From assembly GCA_902582765.1 (NCBI GenBank), contig CACHTK010000002.1, forward strand, positions 1 through 64,000: a stretch of 64,000 nucleotides of DNA. The letters run 5' to 3'. The notes beneath the pieces are model-generated. The model was not told the DNA's origin. It did not search any database and saw only the letters and a program-made list of their open reading frames with translations. Positions 17,470-26,409 of this stretch are shown here, one piece after another. Positions within the stretch are counted from its first letter, which is position 1; every line of letters begins with the position of its first letter. Source of the DNA: an uncultured Pelagibacteraceae bacterium. Its GTDB lineage: Bacteria > Pseudomonadota > Alphaproteobacteria > Pelagibacterales > Pelagibacteraceae. The translations under genes and the position numbers were made by a program.

Positions 17470-17949
17470 ATGATTAAAAAACTATTTACTCTGCTCATAC
17501 TCTTTTTTTTAACTGTTGAAACTTTTGCTGCTGGAACAAGTTCATCAGATAAAAAACCGAGCTATAAAAATGCTGTAAAAATAATTGAAGCTGCTAAAAA
17601 ATATGAATCTAAAAATAAAATGGATAAAGCATTAAAAAGATACGAAAAAGCTCAAAAAATTTTATTAAAACTCGACAAAGAAAAGCCCTTACAAGCTGAT
17701 ACACTAAATTACCTGGGTTTTACAACTAGAAAACTTGGGGACTTTGAAGCAGGAGAAAAATATTATTTGTTAGGTTTGCAAGTCGATCCAAAGCATGTTG
17801 GTATAAATGAATACTTAGGTGAATTATATGTTGTGACCAACAGAATTGATTTAGCAAAAGAAAGATTGGAAATTTTGAAAAGCTGTAATTGTGAGGAGTA
17901 TCAAGAGTTAAAAGAAATTATTGAAGGAACCAAAAAATCAAAATACTAA
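17470..17949 (+). CDS. Exported TPR-repeat protein
   Basis: A 159-residue protein with an N-terminal signal sequence (basic KK, then a hydrophobic run ending TFAA) and two to three tetratricopeptide repeats around residues 37-140, with typical YLGFTTRKLGDFEAGEKYYLL and YLGELYVVTNRIDLAKERL helices. Likely periplasmic and protein-binding. It starts two bases after pxpA ends and so is likely cotranscribed with it, though no functional link is apparent. Its stop overlaps the convergent TRAP permease stop by four bases. A CNC pair near the C-terminus (KSCNCEEYQ) is unusual but not interpretable. Confidence 0.8.
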   Translation: MIKKLFTLLILFFLTVETFAAGTSSSDKKPSYKNAVKIIEAAKKYESKNKMDKALKRYEKAQKILLKLDKEKPLQADTLNYLGFTTRKLGDFEAGEKYYLLGLQVDPKHVGINEYLGELYVVTNRIDLAKERLEILKSCNCEEYQELKEIIEGTKKSKY

Positions 17950-19256
17950 TTGATATTTTGAATCATTTGTTCGGGCATCCATAAAGCGATTTGTGGGAAC
18001 ATTACAATCAATAAAACTGCAAAAATCATTAATAAAAATAACGGGAAGGCACTTTTTGCTATGAACCCCATATCTTTGTTTGCCATTCCTTGGAGAACAA
18101 ATAGATTAAAACCAACAGGTGGTGTAATTTGAGCCATTTCTACAACAATAACTAAAAATATTCCAAACCAAATCATATCAAAGCCTGCCTGTCTTATCAT
18201 TGGTTCAATTATTGCCATTGTAAGAACAACTGCAGAAATTCCATCAAGAAACATCCCAAGAATTATGTAAAAAACCATTAATACAAATATTAATACATAA
18301 GGTGATAACTCCATATTCTGTATCCACAACGCTAGATTTCTGGGCAAACCTGTAAATCCCATTGCAAGTGACAAGAAAGTTGCCCCAGCTAAAATAAATG
18401 CAATCATACATGAAGTTTTAGTTGCTCCAAGCAATGAGTCTTTAAATGTTTTATAGGTTAAACTCTTTTGAAAATAAGAGAGAATTAAAGCTCCAACAAC
18501 ACCTAAAGATGCAGCCTCGGTTGCTGTTGCTATACCAGTATATATTGAACCTATTACTCCAAGTATTAATAAAATAACTGGAATTAATTGTTTGGATTTA
18601 CCTAGTTTATTTAAAAATGAAAAATTTTCATAATTTGTTGGCATTTTATTTTTATTTAATAAAGACCAAACAATTACATAGCCCATAAAGATTAGGGCAA
18701 TCATTATCCCTGGAATTATTCCAGCTATAAAAAGTTTTGCAATTGACTCTTGAACGGTCACACCATAAATAATTAAAATTATTGAGGGTGGAATTAATAA
18801 ACCTAAAGTTCCTGAACCTGCCAAACTTCCAAGCAAAATTTTTTCAGGATATTTTCTTTTTCTTAGTTCTGGAATTGACATTTTTCCAACTGTAGCAACT
18901 GTGGCAGCAGATGATCCGGAGATAGCTGCAAACAAGGCACAACCAACAACATTAACATGTATCAAACCGCCTGGTAACTTCTGAAGCCATGGTGCCAATC
19001 CCTCAAATAAATTTTCTGATAATTTAGTTCTAAAAAGAATTTCACCCATCCACACAAATAATGGTAATGCTGTTAGTGTCCACGATGATGAAGCTCCCCA
19101 TATTGTTGTGGCCATCGCATCTCCTACTGGTCTAGAAGTAAACAAAATCATGCCTATTGAAGATACCCCAACCATACTGATGGCTACCCATATCCCAGAT
19201 CCTAAAAAAAACAGTAAAACACTAATAAAAAAAAATGCTAATAAAATTTCAATCAT
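17946..19256 (-). CDS. dctM: TRAP transporter large permease (DctM family)
   Basis: The 436-residue large membrane subunit of a tripartite ATP-independent periplasmic transporter, driven by a sodium or proton gradient. About twelve hydrophobic segments are seen, with family motifs GSGIWVAI, the ALPLFVWMGEIL segment, SGSSAATVATVGKM, LAGSGTLGLLIPPSI, ATEAASLGVVGAL and LGMFLDGISAVVLTM. It completes a dctP-dctQ-dctM set transcribed from dctP, and it overlaps dctQ by eight bases. Substrates of the family are mostly organic acids such as C4-dicarboxylates, keto acids or sulfonates; this one is unassigned. Confidence 0.92.
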   Translation of the reverse strand: MIEILLAFFFISVLLFFLGSGIWVAISMVGVSSIGMILFTSRPVGDAMATTIWGASSSWTLTALPLFVWMGEILFRTKLSENLFEGLAPWLQKLPGGLIHVNVVGCALFAAISGSSAATVATVGKMSIPELRKRKYPEKILLGSLAGSGTLGLLIPPSIILIIYGVTVQESIAKLFIAGIIPGIMIALIFMGYVIVWSLLNKNKMPTNYENFSFLNKLGKSKQLIPVILLILGVIGSIYTGIATATEAASLGVVGALILSYFQKSLTYKTFKDSLLGATKTSCMIAFILAGATFLSLAMGFTGLPRNLALWIQNMELSPYVLIFVLMVFYIILGMFLDGISAVVLTMAIIEPMIRQAGFDMIWFGIFLVIVVEMAQITPPVGFNLFVLQGMANKDMGFIAKSAFPLFLLMIFAVLLIVMFPQIALWMPEQMIQNIN

Positions 19257-19737
19257 ACTTGTTAACTATTCTTAAAATTAATTGATGAAAGACACATATA
19301 AAAAATAATAATGAACCAATTGCTACACTTGATTGAGGTATCCAAATTAATATTTCGTCAGCACCTTCACTTCTTTCTTGAAACTCATAAGATATCTTTA
19401 ACATTTTAAGAAAATAAAATGCCATATATCCTGAAAAAATAGATGCTATGATTAAACTCCAAATTTCTAGAAATTTTTTTCTTAGATCAGAGGCTTTTTC
19501 TAAAAATAATGTGATCCTTATATGACCTCCATTTACAAAAGTGTATGAAAGTGCAAAAAATGAGGAAGCGGCCATACAGTAACCAGAATATTCAGCTAAA
19601 CCTCTTATATAAAAACCAAACATTCTTGAGGCAATTCCAGTTAAAATAAAAGCTGCTATCAAAATTAAAAAAAATGCAGCGATATATCCTGAGAAATTAT
19701 AAAGATTATTTAATGATTTATTAATTTTTTGTAACAT
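19249..19737 (-). CDS. dctQ: TRAP transporter small permease (DctQ family)
   Basis: A 162-residue protein with four hydrophobic helices and the family features GIASRMFGFYIRGLAEYSGYCMAASSFFALSYTF and GGHIRIT near the second and third helices. It pairs with DctM in the membrane. Its ATG at 19737 lies directly after the T-tract of an intrinsic-terminator-like hairpin that separates it from dctP, so its transcription depends on read-through. It overlaps dctM by eight bases. Confidence 0.88.
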   Translation of the reverse strand: MLQKINKSLNNLYNFSGYIAAFFLILIAAFILTGIASRMFGFYIRGLAEYSGYCMAASSFFALSYTFVNGGHIRITLFLEKASDLRKKFLEIWSLIIASIFSGYMAFYFLKMLKISYEFQERSEGADEILIWIPQSSVAIGSLLFFICVFHQLILRIVNKYD

Positions 19738-19766
19738 AAAAAAGGCCGTTTTTTTAAACGGCCTTT
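19738..19766 (-). terminator. Intrinsic terminator between dctP and dctQ
   Basis: Arms at 19741-19751 and 19756-19766 form an 11-bp stem (AAAGGCCGTTT / AAACGGCCTTT) with a four-base loop, followed on the minus strand by a run of Ts up to the dctQ start. It ends most dctP transcripts and lets a fraction read into dctQM, which would give more binding protein than permease. Confidence 0.85.
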
Positions 19767-19781
19767 CTCATTATATTAATT

Positions 19782-20753
19782 TTATTTGTAAGCAGCAAGT
19801 ACGCTAGCTCCTGTTTTGCCAGCCTTTTTCTTCCATTCCTTTGCCATTTTTTTTCCAACTTTTTGGAAATGTTTTTCTAAATCAGCGTTTACTTTACCTA
19901 CTGTCATTCCTGCAGCAGCTAAAGCTTTCTTATCCTCAATATTTCCAACTCTAGAAAGCATCCAACCTTTTTCTTCTGCAGCAGTTGCTTCTTTCATTAT
20001 TAGTTTTTGAGTATCTGCATCTAGTTTGTTCCAAGATCCTCTATGAGCAACTACCATATTTTTTGGGAACCAAGCAGCTATATCATAGAAATATTTTACT
20101 CCATTCTCCCAAATTTTACTATTTTTTCCAGTAGTTGGTGAAGTAATCATGCTCTCAACTGCTCCAGTTGAAAATGCTTGACTTATTTCTGCAGCTTCAA
20201 TTTTTGTTGGAGCCATACCAGTTAGTTCAGCAATTCTAATTGTTGCTGAATTATAAGCTCTAAATTTTAAACCTTGTAAATCTGAAACACTATTAATCTC
20301 GTTTTTACTATACAAACCTTGTGCAGGCCATGGTACAGCATACAAAAATACCAATCCTTTTTGACTTAAGCTTTCTATGATTGCTGGTTTCGATGCTTGA
20401 TAAAGTTTCATAGCATCGTCATAAGATGTTGCTAAGAATGGTTGTGAGTCAATCTCAAGAATTGGATCTACTTTTCCAAGAGCCGACATAAATCTCTCTC
20501 CCATTTGAGCTTGTCCAGTTCTGACAGCTCTAAAGATTTCTCCACCTTTAAATAATGCTCCCCCAGGGTGAGTTACAATAGTTAATTTACCTCCACTTTT
20601 TTCTGAAACGTTTTTAGCAAATTCTGCAGCATTAGCTGAATGAAAATTGCTTGCACCATAAGCTAAAGCCATATCCCACTTCTCAGCAGCATTTACGTTA
20701 GCTGTTAACAAAACAGAAAATAAAATAGAAATTAAAGTTTTTAAATTTTTCAT
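19782..20753 (-). CDS. dctP: TRAP transporter substrate-binding protein (DctP family)
   Basis: A 323-residue periplasmic binding protein. The signal peptide is KNLKTLISILFSVLLTANVNA with cleavage after Ala, and the family core includes ANAAEFAKNVSEKSGGKLTIVTHPGGALFKGGEIFRAVRTGQAQMG and, later, the arginine-containing LKFRAYNSATIRIAELTGMAP region that contacts substrate carboxylates in characterised DctP proteins. An excellent AGGAGG ribosome-binding site precedes the ATG, fitting the high expression of binding proteins in SAR11-type cells. Followed by a terminator and then dctQM. The substrate is unknown. Confidence 0.93.
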   Translation of the reverse strand: MKNLKTLISILFSVLLTANVNAAEKWDMALAYGASNFHSANAAEFAKNVSEKSGGKLTIVTHPGGALFKGGEIFRAVRTGQAQMGERFMSALGKVDPILEIDSQPFLATSYDDAMKLYQASKPAIIESLSQKGLVFLYAVPWPAQGLYSKNEINSVSDLQGLKFRAYNSATIRIAELTGMAPTKIEAAEISQAFSTGAVESMITSPTTGKNSKIWENGVKYFYDIAAWFPKNMVVAHRGSWNKLDADTQKLIMKEATAAEEKGWMLSRVGNIEDKKALAAAGMTVGKVNADLEKHFQKVGKKMAKEWKKKAGKTGASVLAAYK

Positions 20754-20757
20754 TAAT

Positions 20758-20763
20758 CCTCCT
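20758..20763 (-). promoter_or_regulatory. Perfect Shine-Dalgarno of dctP
   Basis: AGGAGG on the minus strand, four bases before the dctP ATG at 20753. It is the most complete ribosome-binding site in the window and fixes the start. Confidence 0.8.
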
Positions 20764-20808
20764 TATTTTTAAAAAAATACATCTGATTATGTATTATTTG
20801 TTAAATCA

Positions 20809-20824
20809 ATAGAAAATTTTCTAT
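20809..20824. promoter_or_regulatory. 16-bp perfect palindrome between dctP and the TerC gene
   Basis: ATAGAAAATTTTCTAT is a perfect palindrome in the 114-base divergent gap. It sits 56 bases before the dctP start and 44 before the TerC-like start. It could be the operator of a dimeric regulator controlling one or both genes, but AT-rich DNA makes chance palindromes more common. Confidence 0.45.
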
Positions 20825-20867
20825 GTTTTATTGAAAAATAAGAAAATACTACTATTATAAAGTTACT

Positions 20868-21482
20868 TTGATCGAAGAAGCCCTTATTTTACTACAAATT
20901 ATATTTATAAATATAATTTTAACTGCTGATAATGCCATAATAATTGGCCTTATCGCATCTAATTTTGTCCCTAAAAATAGAAAAAAAATTATATTTTGGG
21001 GAGTAGTTGGCGCTTTAGTCTTTAAAGTTTTATTTGCAATATTTGCTACATATTTATTTAAATTTTACTTTATAAAAATTCTAGGAGGTTTGCTATTAAT
21101 TTGGATAGTTAACGATTTAAGAAAAGATCTTTTACAAGTTCAAAAGCAAACTAAATCACCTACAAAAAAATCTTTAGAACCATCATTTGCTAAGGGTATG
21201 TATAAAGTACTTTTTGCAGATATTACAATCAGTTTCGATAATGTTATAGGTGTTGTTGGGGCTTCTAAGGGTAAATTTGGATTCTTGATTTTTGGTTTAA
21301 TTTTATCTGTAGTACTTACAGGTGCAATGGCCACTTATCTAGCTAATTACGTACAGAAACATTTATGGGTCGTCTATGTTGGAATGGCATTTATTCTTAT
21401 ATTAGCAATACAACTTATTATTGGAGGACTTGTAGACTTAGAAATTTTAAATATAAACGAAGAGTTTAAAAAATATTTTTAA
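20868..21482 (+). CDS. TerC / YjbE-family membrane protein
   Basis: A 204-residue, seven-helix-type membrane protein of the TerC family (PF03741). The two signature Asp-Asn motifs are present: LTADNAIIIG (about residues 19-28) and ISFDNVIGVVGA (about 118-129). Members are implicated in metal-ion (manganese) efflux or tellurium resistance; YjbE-type proteins help metalate exported proteins. The start is TTG at 20868; no earlier in-frame start is supported. Convergent with panB, overlapping its stop by four bases. Confidence 0.87.
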   Translation: MIEEALILLQIIFINIILTADNAIIIGLIASNFVPKNRKKIIFWGVVGALVFKVLFAIFATYLFKFYFIKILGGLLLIWIVNDLRKDLLQVQKQTKSPTKKSLEPSFAKGMYKVLFADITISFDNVIGVVGASKGKFGFLIFGLILSVVLTGAMATYLANYVQKHLWVVYVGMAFILILAIQLIIGGLVDLEILNINEEFKKYF

Positions 21483-22258
21483 TAAGAATATTTAATTGAC
21501 GGATATGAGCCTTTCTTAACATCTAATTTAAATTTTTTAACTGCTTTCCTTACATTGCTTTTCAAATCAGCATATTTTTTTACAAATTTTATTTTATTAT
21601 CTGTTAGTCCCAATAAATCATCAGTAACTAAAATCTGACCATCACAAAAATTTGATGAGCCTATCCCTATTGTAGGAATGTTAATTGATTCTGTAATTTT
21701 TTTTGAAACTTTTTTTTCAATACATTCTAAAACAATTGCAAATACTCCAGCATCTTCTAAAGATTTGGAATCTTTTAACAAATTTTTTTTTTCTATATCT
21801 GTTTTACCTTTGTATCTAAATTTTCCTCTTACAGTTTGTGGTGTTATACCTATATGGCCCATTACAGGAATTTTATATTTTATTAAATGTTTAACAATTT
21901 CTATAATTTTCCCCCCTCCTTCTAATTTTACGCCATCACATTTTGTTTCTTTCATTACTTTTTTACAATTCTTAAGTGCTTGAGATTTATTTTTGTATGT
22001 ATTGAAAGGCATGTCAATAATCAATAAACTTTTTTTAACTCCTTTTCTTACACTCTTGGAATGCTCAATCATCATTGATAAATTTACTTTTCTTGTGGTT
22101 TCAAAATTATATAAAACTGAACCCAAAGAGTCCCCAACAAGTATTAAATCTGTGAAGTTATCAATCTCTTCAGCTATATTTTTTGAATAAGCAGTTAAAC
22201 AAACAATTTTTGACTTATTTTTTTTTTTAAGAACTAGCCTACTCGTTTTTGTAAGCAT
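21479..22258 (-). CDS. panB: 3-methyl-2-oxobutanoate hydroxymethyltransferase
   Basis: First committed step of pantothenate synthesis: 5,10-methylene-THF plus 2-oxoisovalerate gives ketopantoate. The 259-residue protein shows LTAYSKNIAEEID near residue 22, LVGDSLGSVLYNFETT with the metal-binding Asp, the IIDMPFNTY segment, VKLEGG (Lys-Glu), MGHIGITPQTV and the IGIGSSNFCDGQILVTDDLLGL signature. The rest of the pan pathway is not in the window. It lies downstream of a glyoxalase gene with ten bases between. Confidence 0.94.
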   Translation of the reverse strand: MLTKTSRLVLKKKNKSKIVCLTAYSKNIAEEIDNFTDLILVGDSLGSVLYNFETTRKVNLSMMIEHSKSVRKGVKKSLLIIDMPFNTYKNKSQALKNCKKVMKETKCDGVKLEGGGKIIEIVKHLIKYKIPVMGHIGITPQTVRGKFRYKGKTDIEKKNLLKDSKSLEDAGVFAIVLECIEKKVSKKITESINIPTIGIGSSNFCDGQILVTDDLLGLTDNKIKFVKKYADLKSNVRKAVKKFKLDVKKGSYPSIKYSY

Positions 22259-22268
22259 AAATATCTGC

Positions 22269-22688
22269 TTACCAAGTACCCGTATTTTCCATAGATTTCC
22301 AAGGTTCTATGGGTTCTAAGTTACCTTCTTGAAGAATTTCAACTGATATTTTATCTGGAGATCTAACAAAAGCCATGTGACCATCTCTGGGAGGTCTGTT
22401 TATTGTGTAACCCATATCTTTTAATCTCTGACAAGTCTCATAAATATTATCAACTCTGTAAGCTAAATGTCCAAAATTTCTTGATCCTTCACCTAAATTG
22501 TCTCCATCCCAGTTATAGGTTAATTCTATTTCTGCATTTTCATCATTTGGAGCTGCAAGAAAAACTAGTGTGTATCTTCCTCTTTCATTTTCCATTCTTT
22601 TTGTTTCTTTTAATCCTAAGCCATCACAAAAAAATTTAAGTGAATCTTCAATATTTGAAACTCTGATCATTGTGTGTAAATATTTCAT
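22269..22688 (-). CDS. gloA: Lactoylglutathione lyase (glyoxalase I)
   Basis: Converts the methylglyoxal-glutathione hemithioacetal to S-lactoylglutathione. The 139-residue protein is a VOC-fold glyoxalase I: LHTMIRVSNIEDSLKFF with metal ligand His5, a TLVFLA segment with ELTYNWD (ligand Glu), NFGHLAYRVDNIYETC (ligand His) and SVEILQ (ligand Glu). All four metal-binding residues are where the family places them. It sits between guaA and panB on the same strand. Confidence 0.93.
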   Translation of the reverse strand: MKYLHTMIRVSNIEDSLKFFCDGLGLKETKRMENERGRYTLVFLAAPNDENAEIELTYNWDGDNLGEGSRNFGHLAYRVDNIYETCQRLKDMGYTINRPPRDGHMAFVRSPDKISVEILQEGNLEPIEPWKSMENTGTW

Positions 22689-22710
22689 ATAATTTACTTA
22701 TATATTCTTA

Positions 22711-24285
22711 TTATTCCAATTCAATAGTGCTTGGTGGCTTTGAAGTAATATCATAAACAACTCTATTAATACCTCTAATATTATTTACAATTTGGTTAGA
22801 TATTGACTGCATGAAAGATTTATTAAATTGAAAGAAATCTGCTGTCATTCCATCTTCTGAGGTGATTGCCCTTAATAAACAAAGATATTCATAAGTTCTA
22901 TTATCTCCCATAACCCCAACAGTCTTAACTGGAAGTAAAGCAGCATATGCCTGCCAAATCTTATCATAAAGATTATTTTCTTTTAAAGATTTGATATAGT
23001 AATTATCTGCCTCTTTTAAAATTTTTATTTTTTCTTTAGTGATTATACCAGGCATTCTTATTGCAAGACCTGGTCCTGGAAATGGGTGTCTAGATATAAT
23101 TTCATGACTTAATCCAAGTTCTAATCCTAATTTTCTAACTTCATCTTTAAAAAGATTTTTCAATGGCTCTACTAATTTAAGTTTCATTTTTTTTGGTAAA
23201 CCACCTACATTATGATGTGATTTAATTTTCGATGTTTGGCTACCTGTAACAGATTTACTTTCAATTAAATCAGGATACAAAGTGCCTTGGGCCAAGAATT
23301 TTACATTTTTAATTTTATTCGCGCATTTTTCAAAAATTTTAATAAAAAGATTTCCTATTATTTTTCTTTTTTTTTCTGGATCGGAAACATTTTTTAATTT
23401 TGTCAAAAATAAATTTTCTGCATTTACATAGATTAGATTAATTTTAAATCTCTTCTTAAATGTGTTTACAACTTGATTTTCTTCATCTTTTCTAAGTAAA
23501 CCAGTATTAACAAAAATACATGTTAATTTTTTTCCTATTGCGTTTGATAGTAATTTAGCAACTACACTGCTATCAACACCTCCAGATAGTGCACAAATTA
23601 CCTTTGAATTTCCTACGCTATTTCTTACTTCATTTATTAATTTTTTTTTCTGGTCTCTTGAAGACCAATTTTTAGTTAATTTACATATAGAAAATATAAA
23701 ATTTTTAAGTATTAACTTTCCTTTAATAGTGTGGCTTACTTCTGGGTGAAATTGAATACCAAAAAATTTTTTTTCTAAATTTTCAATAATACACATCTTA
23801 GAATTTATAGTTTGTGCAATTATTTTAAAATTTTTTGGTAATTTTGTTACTTGATCTGCATGGCTCATCCATACATTATTTTTTCCCTTAGAAAAAAAAT
23901 CTTTAGTTAACTTACTTTTCCTGGTTTCTTTTACTTCAGCAAGCCCAAATTCTCTCTGCTTAGAACTTCTTACACTTCCTCCCATTGCTTTTGAAATAAT
24001 TTGATGACCAAAACATATGCCCAGTACAGGTACTCCTAGTTTAAGAATTTTATTATTAAATTTTACTTTTTTACTCTCATAGACATTTAAAGGACCACCA
24101 GATAAAACTATTCCTTTAATATTTTTTTTAAAGTTTGTGAATTTTTCTATTTTTTTGTGACTTACTATCTCACAATATATACCCAGTTCTCTGATTTTTC
24201 TTGCAATTAATTGTGTAAATTGGGAACCGAAGTCTACAATTAGTATTTTATTAAGAGTGTCTTCAAGACGCATCTTTTCTTTCAA
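22711..24285 (-). CDS. guaA: GMP synthase (glutamine-hydrolysing)
   Basis: Converts XMP to GMP using glutamine and ATP. The 524-residue protein has the class I amidotransferase domain first ([33 protein letters not shown] with catalytic Cys, and FHPEVSHT), then the ATP pyrophosphatase domain with the SGGVDSSV loop, the [11 protein letters not shown] segment and the C-terminal dimerisation domain ([19 protein letters not shown] and [10 protein letters not shown] ending). The start overlaps the upstream TPR gene by 23 bases if the first ATG is used, or 11 bases if the ATG at 24273 is used. guaB lies one gene upstream, so GMP synthesis is grouped. Confidence 0.95.
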   Translation of the reverse strand: MKEKMRLEDTLNKILIVDFGSQFTQLIARKIRELGIYCEIVSHKKIEKFTNFKKNIKGIVLSGGPLNVYESKKVKFNNKILKLGVPVLGICFGHQIISKAMGGSVRSSKQREFGLAEVKETRKSKLTKDFFSKGKNNVWMSHADQVTKLPKNFKIIAQTINSKMCIIENLEKKFFGIQFHPEVSHTIKGKLILKNFIFSICKLTKNWSSRDQKKKLINEVRNSVGNSKVICALSGGVDSSVVAKLLSNAIGKKLTCIFVNTGLLRKDEENQVVNTFKKRFKINLIYVNAENLFLTKLKNVSDPEKKRKIIGNLFIKIFEKCANKIKNVKFLAQGTLYPDLIESKSVTGSQTSKIKSHHNVGGLPKKMKLKLVEPLKNLFKDEVRKLGLELGLSHEIISRHPFPGPGLAIRMPGIITKEKIKILKEADNYYIKSLKENNLYDKIWQAYAALLPVKTVGVMGDNRTYEYLCLLRAITSEDGMTADFFQFNKSFMQSISNQIVNNIRGINRVVYDITSKPPSTIELE

Positions 24286-24691
24286 AATCTTTTAAACGAC
24301 TTTCAATTGAAGCAATTTTTTCACACAAATCTACACAAATTTTCTTAAAATCTTTACTCAATTCATCTGCTTTTGAAAAATTTGATCTTTCTAATTCCAT
24401 ATCAATTAAAAGGAACATTGCCTCTTCATTCTTAGGGTCTAAAAGTAAAGTAGTTTTTATATTCTTTTCTTCTTGTCTTTTATCTTCTTCAATTTTAAAA
24501 ATTTTAGCTAAATAAAGGTAAGATGCTGAGTCTTTTGGGTTATAGACTATATTTCTATGAAATAAAAACTTTGAATCTTCATATTTTCTTTTGTCAAACA
24601 AATCCTTGGCTTCCTCAAAAAAATTATTTTCATTAGCCTTAGCAAAAAGGCTAAATGAAATAAATGTAAAAATTAAAATTAAGTATTTCAT
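24263..24691 (-). CDS. Exported TPR-like protein
   Basis: A 142-residue protein with a signal sequence ([18 protein letters not shown]) and one to two tetratricopeptide-like repeats ([29 protein letters not shown] region and [14 protein letters not shown]), followed by a basic-acidic coiled-coil-like tail. It has a single CVDLC pair near the C-terminus. Probably a periplasmic adaptor, function unknown. It is sandwiched between guaB (two bases upstream) and guaA (overlapping), which looks like simple cotranscription and not a functional link. Confidence 0.75.
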   Translation of the reverse strand: MKYLILIFTFISFSLFAKANENNFFEEAKDLFDKRKYEDSKFLFHRNIVYNPKDSASYLYLAKIFKIEEDKRQEEKNIKTTLLLDPKNEEAMFLLIDMELERSNFSKADELSKDFKKICVDLCEKIASIESRLKDFERKDAS

Positions 24692-24693
24692 AT

Positions 24694-25758
24694 TTATTTT
24701 TTCACAACATCTATATTATGTACCATACTTTCATAAAAACCTGCTTTAGTAATTTTAACAAATTTTGGTTTTTTTCTCAGATCAATTACTTTCTTAGCTC
24801 CCATGTAACCCATTGAAGATTTCAAACCTCCAACTAAGTTGTATATTATTTTATCAACTTTACCTTTGTATTTAATGTATCCCTCTACACCTTCCGCTAC
24901 ATATTTTGATGAATCTTTTTGTTTCGTCTGAAAATATCTGTCTGCTGAACCTTTATTCATTGCACCTATTGACCCCATACCCCTAAAATATTTATATAAT
25001 TTACCATTTTTCTTTATTTTTTTTCCAGGTGCTTCATCTGTGCCTGCAAATAATGAACCAATCATAACTGCATCTGCACCAGCTGCTAATGCTTTAGCAA
25101 TATCACCAGAAAATTTTATTCCACCATCAGCAATTAATCTTGTTTTACTTTTCCCAATTCCTCTTTTAACATTTAATATAGCACTTAGTTGTGGAACTCC
25201 TATTCCTGCTACAAGTCTTGTTGTACAAATAGAACCTGGGCCTATTCCTACTTTTATAATATCAACACCTAATCCAACCAAAAATTTTGCAGCTTCCGCT
25301 GTAGCTATATTTCCAGCGCAAATTGCTGTTTTTTTGGGACGTATTTTTTTTATTTTTTTAATTATATCTCCTACTTTTTTCGTATGTCCGTGAGCTGTAT
25401 CAATTACTATTATATCTAAGTTTTCTTTTAGTATTTTTTCAGCTCTATTTAATTCTTTTTCGCTTGCACCAACTGCTGCGCCTATTAATATTTTTTTTGA
25501 TTTTACTTTTCTAATTTCTTTAATCTGTTCTTGGATATTTAAGTTTCTATGAATTATTCCTAATCCCCCAGCGATCCCCATTGCGATCCCCATTGACGAC
25601 TCTGTAACAGTATCCATTGCAGATGACAAAAGAGGTATTTTTATCTTTAAACTTTCTGTTAAATTCACAGAGGTGTTTACTTCACTAGGTAGAATTGATG
25701 AGTAATTTGGCGCTAAAGTAACATCATCAAATGTTAAAGCTTCTTTAATAGTTTCCAT
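24694..25758 (-). CDS. guaB: IMP dehydrogenase lacking the CBS domains
   Basis: Oxidises IMP to XMP with NAD+, the rate-limiting step of GMP synthesis. Seen: the N-terminal LTFDDVTLAPNYS motif, the catalytic loop GIGPGSICTTR with Cys178, ADGGIKFSGDIAKALAAGA, FRGMGSIGAMNKGS and the flap Arg-Tyr pair in ADRYFQ, followed by AEGVEGYIKYKG. The protein is 354 residues, against about 485 for most bacterial enzymes; the missing part is exactly the tandem CBS module that normally interrupts the barrel after residue 85. GMP reductase, which also lacks CBS domains, is excluded because the ADGGIKFSGD and RYFQ flap are IMPDH-type. Confidence 0.93.
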   Translation of the reverse strand: METIKEALTFDDVTLAPNYSSILPSEVNTSVNLTESLKIKIPLLSSAMDTVTESSMGIAMGIAGGLGIIHRNLNIQEQIKEIRKVKSKKILIGAAVGASEKELNRAEKILKENLDIIVIDTAHGHTKKVGDIIKKIKKIRPKKTAICAGNIATAEAAKFLVGLGVDIIKVGIGPGSICTTRLVAGIGVPQLSAILNVKRGIGKSKTRLIADGGIKFSGDIAKALAAGADAVMIGSLFAGTDEAPGKKIKKNGKLYKYFRGMGSIGAMNKGSADRYFQTKQKDSSKYVAEGVEGYIKYKGKVDKIIYNLVGGLKSSMGYMGAKKVIDLRKKPKFVKITKAGFYESMVHNIDVVKK

Positions 25759-25797
25759 GTCCCTATATAAATGATTCTTGGAAAAATAAAAGGATAA

Positions 25798-26409
25798 CTA
25801 TCTTAAATTTCTACAAATTATAAAATTTTCTTTAGAATCTTTTCTGCTTGAAGGTGGCTTAAAAATATCAACATCTTTAAAAGATTTTTTACCTAATGCG
25901 ACAATCTCGTTAAAAGATGATCCCATAAAAAGCTTAGAAATAAAATTTCCTTTTTTATTTAGAAATTCAATTGCAAAATTCATTGCCTCTAAACATAGTT
26001 CTCCTGTAACTAATGAGTCTACACTTTTATTACCTGTAGTGTTTACAGCCATATCAGAGACTATAAGATCTACTTTCTTACCAAAATAATTTTTGATATT
26101 TTTTTTTTGCTGCTCCTCAGTAAAATCCCCAATTATATGTACTAAATTTGTAATTGGCTCAATATCCTTTAAATCAATTGAAATTATTTTAGTTTTACTA
26201 AAATTTCTTGATATATACTGAGACCAACTACCTGGGGCTGCACCAAGATCTATAACTAAAATATTATTTTTTATTATTTTAAATTTATCGTTTATTTCTT
26301 GCAATTTATATACAGCTCTTGACCTGTAACCCTCTAATTTTGATTTTTTGACATAAATGTCTCTTTTTTGCTTAATGATCCAATTCTTAGAAAATTTATT
26401 CTTTTTCAA
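25798..26409 (-). CDS. rlmE: 23S rRNA 2'-O-methyltransferase RlmE (FtsJ/RrmJ)
   Basis: Methylates the 2'-hydroxyl of uridine 2552 in the A-loop of 23S rRNA. The 203-residue protein shows the invariant Lys in YRSRAVYKLQEI (about residues 28-39), the SAM loop DLGAAPGSWSQYI (about 55-67), Asp in LIVSDMAVNTTG (about 114-125), and the Lys in ISKLFMGSS, matching the K-D-K-E tetrad, with Glu in the ENFIICRN ending. It is slightly short but complete. It starts one base before the end of the upstream GT8-like gene's stop, so the two are coupled. Confidence 0.94.
   Translation of the reverse strand: MKKNKFSKNWIIKQKRDIYVKKSKLEGYRSRAVYKLQEINDKFKIIKNNILVIDLGAAPGSWSQYISRNFSKTKIISIDLKDIEPITNLVHIIGDFTEEQQKKNIKNYFGKKVDLIVSDMAVNTTGNKSVDSLVTGELCLEAMNFAIEFLNKKGNFISKLFMGSSFNEIVALGKKSFKDVDIFKPPSSRKDSKENFIICRNLR

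Noticed and set aside
20754-20867. Riboswitch or tRNA in the dctP-terC gap
   Set aside because: The gap is AT-rich with one palindrome and no clover-leaf or known riboswitch core.
21678-22190. Two plus-strand open frames opposite panB
   Set aside because: Low-complexity antisense translations over the conserved panB signature.
25040-25393. 117-residue plus-strand open frame opposite guaB
   Set aside because: Its sequence is the antisense of strongly conserved guaB codons and shows no protein-like features of its own.
24694-25758. GMP reductase instead of IMP dehydrogenase, because both lack CBS domains
   Set aside because: The sequence has the IMPDH-type flap (ADRYFQ), ADGGIKFSGD, and GMGSIGAMNKG segments that GMP reductase lacks.
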